A stretch of DNA of 64,000 nucleotides from JAGWBF01 sp965116325 (GTDB taxonomy: Bacteria; Chloroflexota; Dehalococcoidia; Lucifugimonadales; JAGWBF01), in NCBI GenBank assembly GCA_965116325.1, contig OZ220675.1, positions 2,108,001 to 2,172,000 on the forward strand, read 5' to 3'. Below, piece by piece: positions 58,653 through 64,000 of the stretch. Position 1 is the first letter of the stretch, and every line of letters starts with the position of its first letter. The notes beneath the pieces are model-generated. The model ran no database searches. It saw only the letters and a list, made by a program, of their open reading frames with translations, and was not told where the DNA came from. A program made the position numbers and the translations under genes.

Positions 58653-59717
58653 CTAGGGCCTGAATATGGCCATGCACTTGTTGGAGTTGAATATCCAGGT
58701 CTCGACGTAGTCCACGATCTCCGGTCTGCGGCCCAGCTCCTCCATCGCTCCCGCCAGGCACATCCAGTTGAGCAGCTCCTGCTGCCCCGCATCTTCTATG
58801 GTGGCGATGGACACATCCCGCCAGGCATCGTAGTCCCCTGCGGCCAGCTCTTCCATGCGCTGCCGGTCCGACTCGTGGTCGGGCCACAGCCAATGGTTCT
58901 TCTCCGTTAGGAACCCGTGGGACCAGCTGGAAGATGCCACCAGGGCAACCCGCCATGGACTGTCCGCCAGTGCGCGAACGGTGGCTGCTCCCAGCTCCAT
59001 GCAGCGCTTGGGGGATGGGCCGGGCGGGTCTGCCGGCAGGTCGGTCCCGTTCACCTTCTGGGGAAACAGGCTGCCATGATTGCGTACTACCCTGCTGCCA
59101 TAGCAGTTGATGGCGCACGGGACCACCGGATAGTCGAACCCCTGGCGGTCATAGTCCAAGTAGAGGAGGGTGTTGATGAAGGCATGGCCCAAGCCCGGCT
59201 CGTGCAAGGGGCGGTATGAGTAGGACATATCTATGCTCTGTTCGATGAGCTTCCCGGTCAGATACCGGGCTGCCTCGGTGTGGCCTGCGTAGGAAAAGAC
59301 CTTGTCGCCGGGCTCATCCCAGACGTTGGGTCGGGCATTGCCGTCCCGCAAGGTGAGAGGCTGGCAGTGAATCTCATCATAGGCCAGCATGCAGAACGGA
59401 GGAATGATGTCTTCCTTGAAGTTCTCGTACTGATCATCGCCCCATAAGACGATAAAATCGGGGTCGAAATCGTCCAGCTCTCTCCTGATCTGCCGGACGC
59501 TGTTGACCAGCTTTTCGCGGTGTACCCTGGCTGAAGCCACACCCTCATCCTCTCCGTACTCAACCCGCATGGGCTCGGGCCAGTTGGTGGGTATCTTCAT
59601 CTCCTCGGGCACGCCGGGATGGGAAGCTATGAGCCTCGGCAGGGGCCAGCTCTTGTTCTCGTCAGGAGCGATCAGAGAGGGGTAGTGGGTTAGTCCCAGT
59701 CCTAATATCTCTGCCAA
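58653..59717 (-). CDS. Class III extradiol dioxygenase (LigB-like)
   Basis: A 354-residue protein matching the LigB catalytic subunit fold: 'ILGLGLTHYPSLIAP' with N-terminal metal His, 'FDPDFIVLWGDDQYEN', 'YPVVPCAINCYGSRVVRNHG' and 'VALVASSSWSHGFLTEKNHW' with the later His residues. It would open catecholic rings with Fe(II). The start is TTG 59717 after AAGGAGGTG. A second (LigA-type) subunit is not visible nearby, so it may be a single-subunit form. Confidence 0.82.
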   Translation of the reverse strand: MAEILGLGLTHYPSLIAPDENKSWPLPRLIASHPGVPEEMKIPTNWPEPMRVEYGEDEGVASARVHREKLVNSVRQIRRELDDFDPDFIVLWGDDQYENFKEDIIPPFCMLAYDEIHCQPLTLRDGNARPNVWDEPGDKVFSYAGHTEAARYLTGKLIEQSIDMSYSYRPLHEPGLGHAFINTLLYLDYDRQGFDYPVVPCAINCYGSRVVRNHGSLFPQKVNGTDLPADPPGPSPKRCMELGAATVRALADSPWRVALVASSSWSHGFLTEKNHWLWPDHESDRQRMEELAAGDYDAWRDVSIATIEDAGQQELLNWMCLAGAMEELGRRPEIVDYVETWIFNSNKCMAIFRP

Positions 59718-59830
59718 CGGTACACCTCCTTGGCCGACGTTGAAACTGGGGTCATTAGAGGCTTTCGATTAGGGTAACCCAACAGCCCATAAGGTTCAAT
59801 CCCAGCTTCGAATGGGCCCCGAGATCCGAT

Positions 59831-59859
59831 TTGACAGATTCAAATGGTGTCGTTATCTT
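59831..59859 (+). promoter_or_regulatory. Promoter of the panD-methyltransferase cluster
   Basis: TTGACA (59831-59836), 17-bp spacer, TATCTT (59854-59859). It predicts a start near 59866 and a leader of about 345 nt. Confidence 0.65.
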
Positions 59860-59864
59860 AGGGA

Positions 59865-59915
59865 GCGTCGGCAGGAAACCCGACCTACAGAAGGTCGGTG
59901 ATTTGGCAAAGACGC
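59865..59915 (+). ncRNA. Structured 5' leader element (candidate cis-regulatory RNA)
   Basis: The predicted transcript begins with GCGTC (59865-59869), which can pair with GACGC (59911-59915). Inside it, CCGACC (59880-59885) pairs with GGTCGG (59893-59898) around a 7-nt loop TACAGAA. The internal loop strands are GGCAGGAAAC and TGATTTGGCAAA. The layout, two stems around a purine-rich internal loop at the 5' end of a long leader, resembles riboswitch aptamers. I could not match it to a named class. Confidence 0.45.
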
Positions 59916-60132
59916 CGTGGGATTATGACCGATTACCGCACAATGCACATCCATGCCCAGTGGTGCTTATCGCTGCTGGTATCTGCTTCCGCGGGCGTTT
60001 CCGCCCCTGCCTACGCCCTGTCGTTAAATAGCACCTGCACCCACCACGACCGCCTCAAGTACTCCCTCCCCTGCGAACCTTAGCTTCTCCACGTTCCCCT
60101 ACTAACGGTCCAGTTTTTCTTCCCAGATAGAC

Positions 60133-60179
60133 CGGCTTGCCATCAAGCCGCCTATTGCGACTATCGGCATTCTTTGCCG
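60133..60179 (+). ncRNA. Two hairpins upstream of panD
   Basis: CGGCTTG-ccat-CAAGCCG (60133-60150) and CGGC-attcttt-GCCG (60165-60179). They lie 20-80 nt before the panD Shine-Dalgarno site and have no U-tract, so translational control is more likely than termination. Confidence 0.4.
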
Positions 60180-60211
60180 GAAAACTATGAACAACGTGTG
60201 GGAGGTTGATA

Positions 60212-60580
60212 ATGCGAGAAGTTCTACGTTCCAAGATTCACCGAGCATGGATTACCAATGCGGACCCGGACTATGTCGGCAGCGTGATCATCGACGGTGC
60301 GTTGATGGAGAAAGTTGACCTCTGGGACTACGAAAAGGTGCTCATCTGTGATGTGACCAACGGCAACCGCTGGGAGACGTATGCCCTCCCCGGTGAGCGT
60401 GGGTCGGGTGTAGTTTCCATACAAGGCGCCGGCGCCCTGCTGTGCGAAAAGGGTGATTGCATCATCATCATGTCCTTCGAAGTCAGCGATACTCGCCCGG
60501 AGCCCAAAATGATCCTGGTCGATGAAGGGAACCGCTTCGTTGAGTACATCAAAAGCGCTCAATATGCAGAAGTTCACTGA
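60212..60580 (+). CDS. panD: Aspartate 1-decarboxylase-like protein
   Basis: A 122-residue pyruvoyl enzyme. The self-cleavage site Gly23-Ser24 is in 'VGSVIIDG', and Lys8, Arg53, Thr56 and Tyr57 match E. coli Lys9, Arg54, Thr57 and Tyr58. Residues in the pocket differ: Gln71 for Asn72, Gly74 for Ala75 and Cys46 for Trp47. It should still decarboxylate a small acidic amino acid, but the substrate may not be aspartate. No other pantothenate gene is near; two methyltransferases follow. ATG 60212 has GGAGG at 6 bp. Confidence 0.85.
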   Translation: MREVLRSKIHRAWITNADPDYVGSVIIDGALMEKVDLWDYEKVLICDVTNGNRWETYALPGERGSGVVSIQGAGALLCEKGDCIIIMSFEVSDTRPEPKMILVDEGNRFVEYIKSAQYAEVH

Positions 60581-61388
60581 AGCTGATACCGAGTCGTTTT
60601 ACGACGCGGAGGATGCTCTCTACCGTAGCTTCTGGGACAGGAGCGGCGGACTCCACTGGGGCATATTCGATGCTTCCACGGGCGTGGACTTTCTCGAGGC
60701 CTGCGAGAACACCAACAAGATCATGGTGCAGCGTTCAGGCATCGACAGTGATTCCCGTGTCCTGGACCTGGGTTGCGGGAATGGCACTTCGGCGGCTTGG
60801 CTGAACTCCATCACCGGATGCAGGATCGTCGGGGTTGACCTTAGTGGCGTGCGCATAGCTAATGCTATCGAATCACTCCGGGACCTACCCAACGGGGCCA
60901 GGGAACGGGTGTCCTTCGAGAAGGCTTCGGCAACGGACCTGCCCTTCGGTGAGGGGGAATTCACTCACGTCTGGAGCCAGGCATCCATCTATCATTTCCA
61001 CGAGAAAGAGAAGGCCCTGCAAGAGGCATGGCGCGTGCTGGAACCCGGCGGGACCCTCGCCTTCGATGACCTCATAAAGCCAATACCTTACATCAGCCTC
61101 GAAGCTCGGACATACGTGTACGACAGGCTGTTGTTCGACACGGACTTCAGCTTCCAGTCCTACCAGTCCGTGCTGGAGGATACGGGGTTCGAGGTGCTGG
61201 AGGCCGAAGACCTCTCTCCCCATCTCAAGACCACCTATCAGTGCCTGACCCTGATCACCCGGGAGAAGAGCTTCGAGGAGCCGGATATCTACCAGTCCCT
61301 TTCCCAGGCCTATGAACACATGGTCCAGGCGGTGCAGAAAGGCGAGCTCGGCTGGGCCATGTACATCTGCCGTAAGAAGGCGGACTGA
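60564..61388 (+). CDS. Class I SAM-dependent methyltransferase (glycine/sarcosine or tocopherol MT-like)
   Basis: A 274-residue methyltransferase. The N-terminal 'FYDAEDALYRSFWDRSGGLH' then WGIFD is typical of small-molecule N- or C-methyltransferases acting on amines or sterol-like substrates. SAM motif I is 'VLDLGCGNGTSAAW', motif II region 'IVGVDLSGVRIANAIE', and 'FTHVWSQASIYHFHEKEKAL' is motif IV. A C-terminal region of about 90 residues follows. ATG 60564 overlaps the panD end by 17 bp, so translation is coupled. The acceptor is unknown; an amine made by PanD is an attractive guess. Confidence 0.85.
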   Translation: MQKFTEADTESFYDAEDALYRSFWDRSGGLHWGIFDASTGVDFLEACENTNKIMVQRSGIDSDSRVLDLGCGNGTSAAWLNSITGCRIVGVDLSGVRIANAIESLRDLPNGARERVSFEKASATDLPFGEGEFTHVWSQASIYHFHEKEKALQEAWRVLEPGGTLAFDDLIKPIPYISLEARTYVYDRLLFDTDFSFQSYQSVLEDTGFEVLEAEDLSPHLKTTYQCLTLITREKSFEEPDIYQSLSQAYEHMVQAVQKGELGWAMYICRKKAD

Positions 61389-61418
61389 ATCTCCGAAAGG
61401 GAGCAAGGGGGAGAAACT

Positions 61419-62045
61419 ATGACAGCCGATAACAGGGTCCAATGGGTCTATTCGTCCACCACAAATGAGGAGCTGGAACAGCGTTACGACGAATGGGCGG
61501 GGGAGTACGACGCCGATCTGGAGCGGGAGTTCGGTTGGATCGCCCCTCAACGGACAGCGGAGTTGGCCAAGAAGTACGTCTCCACCGACGCTCGTGTTCT
61601 CGATGCGGGTGTAGGCACCGGCCTCGTGGGTCAGTGCATGTGGGAGTTGGGCTTCCGAAACATGGTGGCGATTGACTTGTCCCAGGGTATGCTGGAGGAA
61701 GCGCGCAAGAAGGGCGTGTACCAGGAGCTCCGCCAGATGGTTCTGGGCGAAGAGCTGGATTACCCTACGGGTTCCATGGGCGCCGTCGTCAGCTCTGGGG
61801 TGATGACCGTCGGGCACGCTCCGGCCAGCTCGCTGGACGAGCTTGTCCGGATCACGGAGCCCGGGGGCCACATCGTATTTACCCTCCGACCGGATGTGTA
61901 CACAGACAGCGGCTTCAAGGAAAAGCAGGACAGCTTGGTGGAATCGGGAAAGTGGACGCTGGTGGAAGCTACCGAACCTTTTCAGGCCCTTCCCAAAGGT
62001 GAGCCCGACGTTTATCATCAGGTCTGGGTTTACCAGGTCCGCTAA
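61419..62045 (+). CDS. Class I SAM-dependent methyltransferase (METTL27-like)
   Basis: A 208-residue methyltransferase resembling the WBSCR27/METTL27 group. 'QRYDEWAGEYDADLEREFGW' precedes SAM motif I 'VLDAGVGTGLVGQCMWELGF', and 'MVAIDLSQGMLEEARKKGVY' binds the ribose. It has no obvious metal or cofactor site. It lies 30 bp after the first methyltransferase, with a good ribosome site. It may carry out a second methylation on the same product. Confidence 0.85.
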   Translation: MTADNRVQWVYSSTTNEELEQRYDEWAGEYDADLEREFGWIAPQRTAELAKKYVSTDARVLDAGVGTGLVGQCMWELGFRNMVAIDLSQGMLEEARKKGVYQELRQMVLGEELDYPTGSMGAVVSSGVMTVGHAPASSLDELVRITEPGGHIVFTLRPDVYTDSGFKEKQDSLVESGKWTLVEATEPFQALPKGEPDVYHQVWVYQVR

Positions 62046-62072
62046 CCAGCTTTCCTCCCGGAGGTCCGCTCA

Positions 62073-62972
62073 ATGACCCTTGAAACCGAAGGACTGACCC
62101 TATTCCAGGCCGCCCGCAACATGGGCGTGGACTTTCCCCAGGAGGTGCACCCCGAGGACCGGGAGGTGCTGCTGAACGGACGCAAGTTCCACTACCTGGA
62201 CTGGGGTTCTCCCGACAAGGAACCCATTCTGTTCCTCCATGGCGCCCTCCAACAGAGCCATAGCTGGGACTTTGTGAGCCTGAGTTTGTGTTCCGACTAC
62301 CATGTGATGGCCTTGGATGCCAGGGGACATGGCGACAGCCAGTGGGCGGAGGATGGCGACTACTCCCTGGATGCCCACCAACAGGACCTGGATGCCTTCG
62401 CAGATGCGCTGGGCCTGAAAAACATCATCCTCGTGGGCCACTCCATGGGGGGGCGCAACAGCTACGTCTTCACCTTCAGGCGTCCCGAGGTTGTCAAGGC
62501 CCTGGTCATAGTTGACACTGGACCCAGGATGCTCCAGCAGGGCATATCCCGCATCCAACGCTTCCGGGAGCTTCCCGACGAGCTGGACTCTTACGAAGAG
62601 TTCGCCGACAGGATCCAGGAGTACACCGGGCGTACCAGGCAGCAGGTGTTGGGCGCGCTGAAGTACAGCATCCGGAGGCGGGAGGACGGGAAATGGTCCT
62701 GGAAGTACGACAAACTCCTGCGCTCTCCGGGGTTCCAACCCGCTAGCTGGACGCCGGAACAGCTATGGGAGTGCCTGGGTAGTATAGGCATCCCCACGCT
62801 GGTCATCCGGGGCGACAGAAGCGACCTGTTTACCCAGGAGACCCTGGACAAGATGATGGAGACCATCCCCAACAGCTCCTCAGCCGTGGTGTCCAATGCA
62901 GGACACCTGGTGGCTGGGGACAACCCGGCGGGTTTCCTCCAGGCCCTCCGTTCCTTCCTCGACGGCATTTAG
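62073..62972 (+). CDS. Alpha/beta hydrolase
   Basis: A 299-residue hydrolase. The oxyanion segment is 'ILFLHGALQQSHSWDF', the nucleophile elbow is 'ILVGHSMGGRNSYVFTF', the acid lies in 'VIRGDRSDLFTQ', and the His in 'VSNAGHLVAGDNP'. It has a helical cap at about 160-215. It could be an esterase, an epoxide or C-C hydrolase. It is the last gene of the panD cluster, 27 bp after the second methyltransferase with GGAGG upstream. Confidence 0.87.
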   Translation: MTLETEGLTLFQAARNMGVDFPQEVHPEDREVLLNGRKFHYLDWGSPDKEPILFLHGALQQSHSWDFVSLSLCSDYHVMALDARGHGDSQWAEDGDYSLDAHQQDLDAFADALGLKNIILVGHSMGGRNSYVFTFRRPEVVKALVIVDTGPRMLQQGISRIQRFRELPDELDSYEEFADRIQEYTGRTRQQVLGALKYSIRRREDGKWSWKYDKLLRSPGFQPASWTPEQLWECLGSIGIPTLVIRGDRSDLFTQETLDKMMETIPNSSSAVVSNAGHLVAGDNPAGFLQALRSFLDGI

Positions 62973-63168
62973 GGACCCCAGGGCTGGAGGCCTCTCTTCC
63001 AAGAGCCTCCTGTCTTTCTGTCCGTCCACTGCCGCCTTAGTCATCCGCACTCAGCATTGTCAGCAATCAAGCCTAGCCCGTTCAACTGCGGTTAACTGTG
63101 CAAGTAGGCTATACTAATATAACCAATTAGCGCAGCAGATATATCATCTCTGCAGACCACTTCGTTCT

Positions 63169-63209
63169 CTCAAGAGTGCCGTGCGCTATTGGCACTATTT
63201 CGGCTTGAG
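63169..63209 (+). repeat. 12-bp two-part hairpin
   Basis: CTCAAG-AGTGCC (63169-63180) pairs with GGCACT (63191-63196) and CTTGAG (63204-63209), a 12-bp stem with a 7-nt bulge on the 3' side and a 10-nt loop. No U-run follows, so it is not a simple terminator of the hydrolase gene. Confidence 0.5.
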
Positions 63210-63312
63210 CAAACTTCCTCTGGATCGTCCCTGGTGATGACTTGTGGGACCGAATGGGATTGATTCCTTCTACCCTAGAGAGCCAATTAAGAACATCTCT
63301 GGTTGGTGAGTA

Positions 63313-63341
63313 TTGACAATACTAATCTAATAGTATATACA
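63313..63341 (+). promoter_or_regulatory. Near-consensus promoter of the orphan small gene
   Basis: TTGACA (63313-63318), exactly 17 bp, TATACA (63336-63341). The start would be near 63348, 76 nt before the ATG. Confidence 0.75.
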
Positions 63342-63374
63342 TACTAACAAATTAATGGCATAGAGTATAATACT
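63319..63374. promoter_or_regulatory. Repeated TAGTAT/ATACTA half-sites overlapping the promoter
   Basis: ATACTA within 63319-63324, TAGTAT at 63331-63336 and ATACTA at 63341-63346 form inverted pairs over the spacer and -10. A further palindrome AGTAT-A-ATACT lies at 63364-63374 in the leader. This looks like an operator for a dimeric repressor; the regulator is not in the window. Confidence 0.5.
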
Positions 63375-63423
63375 TTAAACATCTAGTCTGCCGAGCATCT
63401 CAAGGATACAGGAGGCGACCAGA

Positions 63424-63666
63424 ATGAAGGCAATAAAGGGGATCCTTAGCCTGTTTGGTGTAGAGGCTGCCTCGACCAAGAGGGCAAATGATACCTTCAG
63501 AGAGAGTCGCTCTGAATTTGGACCCAGCATGTCTTGCCCGGTTTTCTTGCTGATGGAAGATGCATGCATGAGCGCGTGGGTCCACAGACCCTCTATTATC
63601 TCATCCCTGGGAGATTACGAGAGCGGAATGCTTGCCCGCGAGATGGGCTACTGGAAAGTGGAGTGA
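63424..63666 (+). CDS. Orphan 80-residue protein
   Basis: Not recognised. The start MKAIKGILSLFGVEAASTKR is basic and amphipathic; the middle holds two Cys (positions about 38 and 48) and a 'SCPVFLLMEDACMSAWVHRP' stretch; the C-terminus is polar (REMGYWKVE). Support for a real gene is good: AGGAGG lies 8 bp before the ATG and a strong promoter precedes it. Codon use is less GC-biased than that of the neighbours, which suggests acquisition or an unusual gene. Confidence 0.55.
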   Translation: MKAIKGILSLFGVEAASTKRANDTFRESRSEFGPSMSCPVFLLMEDACMSAWVHRPSIISSLGDYESGMLAREMGYWKVE

Positions 63667-63773
63667 ATTGCGGTCATCGACCCTCCTTCTTCGGTTGATG
63701 TTCTACATCATTGGGGATAGTCTATCCATGGAACACCTTTGGATAGCAGAGCTTAACGGGAAGGAAGGGTTCC

Positions 63774-64000
63774 ATGGACACTTCCCCGGTCATCCGGTGT
63801 GAAGGCGTGACCAAGGGCTTCGGCGGCGCTCCCGTGGTTAAAGACGTCGAGTTTGCGCTGAACCCCGGAGAGGTTATGGTGCTGGTCGGTCCCAGCGGCA
63901 GTGGGAAGACGACCCTGCTACGCTTGGTGGCCGGCTTTGAGACCCCTGAAGCCGGAAGCATCTTTCTCGGTGACAAACCCGCTTTCGGCAAAGGCGCGTG
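63774..64000 (+). CDS. ABC transporter ATP-binding protein (3' truncated by window edge)
   Basis: The first 75 codons of an ABC ATPase. ATG 63774 is preceded by AAGGAAGGG. The N-terminal strand 'VIRCEGVTKGFGGAPVVKDV' leads to Walker A 'VGPSGSGKTTLLRLVAGFET' and 'PEAGSIFLGDKPAF'. The pattern is that of importer ATPases of the polyamine/iron/sulfate type. The signature and Walker B motifs lie beyond the window. Confidence 0.85.
   Translation, partial: MDTSPVIRCEGVTKGFGGAPVVKDVEFALNPGEVMVLVGPSGSGKTTLLRLVAGFETPEAGSIFLGDKPAFGKGA

Larger units (their letters stand above)
59718..60211 (+). other. 494-bp intergenic region with promoter and foldable leader
   Basis: No convincing gene lies here; a 66-codon frame at 59831-60031 begins inside the promoter -35 and has no ribosome site. 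The region holds a promoter (59831-59859), a stem-in-stem motif at its very start (59865-59915) and two hairpins just before panD (60133-60179). The rest is plain leader sequence. Confidence 0.6.
62973..63423 (+). other. 451-bp AT-rich intergenic region with promoter and palindromes
   Basis: Base composition falls well below that of the flanking genes, especially from 63100 and at 63300-63385. The region holds an 18-bp imperfect palindrome at 63107-63124 (GGCTATACT/AATATAACC), a long hairpin at 63169-63209, a promoter at 63313-63341 and TAGTAT half-sites around it. No gene is seen. Confidence 0.55.

Noticed and set aside
59795..59830. tRNA-like GGTTCAATCCC sequence
   Set aside because: The flanking bases cannot form a T-arm or an acceptor stem, and no anticodon arm is found upstream on either strand.
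59831..60031. 66-codon frame upstream of panD
   Set aside because: It starts on the promoter -35, has no ribosome site and its residues show no protein-like pattern.
1..64000. CRISPR arrays, transposases, integrases, prophage genes
   Set aside because: No regularly spaced repeats, no transposase or phage structural genes were seen. The recombinase-like segment at 48 kb belongs to the GreA fusion and lacks catalytic residues.

Overview
The window is dense, GC-rich bacterial chromosome with genes on both strands. There is no rRNA, no recognisable tRNA, no CRISPR array and no transposon or prophage. The gene content points to Chloroflexota, most likely the SAR202/Dehalococcoidia side. It includes F420-0:gamma-glutamyl ligase, a GuaB3-type IMP dehydrogenase relative, a PAC2 protein, DUF1501/DUF1800 proteins, MmgE/PrpD, several amidohydrolases of unknown substrate, a class III extradiol dioxygenase, and a GreA with an extra N-terminal domain. 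This placement is inference from gene content; no marker gene was compared.

Layout. 1-6.3 kb: end of a DUF502 membrane protein, a tandem GNAT gene with an attenuator-like leader, a PIG-L deacetylase, a D-aminoacylase-type amidohydrolase, and prmC and prfA (release factor 1 and its methylase). 6.5-14 kb: trpF-trpB, an SDR, then a minus-strand operon reading trkH/ktrB, ktrA, universal stress protein, a lone TrkA-N domain, trkA, pheA. 14-20.2 kb: a CKHHW zinc-ribbon protein, cofE, a cobalamin adenosyltransferase, and hisH-hisA-methyltransferase-hisF-HAD-hisIE. 20.2-25.6 kb: GuaB3, double NIPSNAP, M20 carbamoylase-like hydrolase, MmgE/PrpD, YkgJ-type cysteine protein and a small haem-less cytochrome-like protein. 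25.7-29.5 kb: a DUF1800-DUF1501-NHL operon. 29.6-32.5 kb: a znuACB metal transporter with a promoter/operator. 32.6-46 kb: accessory metabolic enzymes (TIM-barrel epimerase, FAD oxidase, aminotransferase, TPP enzyme, MFS, racemase-like protein, AlkA-type glycosylase, PAC2, CoA-binding protein, carboxyltransferase) and folP-folK. 46-55.9 kb: a cation exchanger, the GreA fusion, a degenerate class I GATase, gyrA, a hydrolase, a flavin reductase, an MFS pump, a CitE-like lyase, a 63-residue mini-YbjQ and folB. 56-59.7 kb: two amidohydrolases and a LigB-type dioxygenase, which look like an aromatic/xenobiotic catabolic block. 59.8-63 kb: a panD-like gene, two SAM methyltransferases and an alpha/beta hydrolase behind a long structured leader. 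63-64 kb: an AT-rich stretch with a strong promoter, repeated TAGTAT half-sites and an 80-residue orphan, then the start of an ABC ATPase.

How the genes work together. Core pathways are represented by fragments (his, trp, fol, phe) set among lineage-specific catabolic genes. The best candidate for something undescribed is the panD-methyltransferase-methyltransferase-hydrolase cluster. Its PanD differs from E. coli PanD at residues lining the substrate pocket, and its leader RNA can fold. A small betaine or N-methylated amine pathway starting from a decarboxylated amino acid is one testable reading. Other unusual items are the GreA fusion, the racemase-family protein lacking both catalytic cysteines, the attenuator-like GNAT leader, and the AT-rich orphan locus near the right end.
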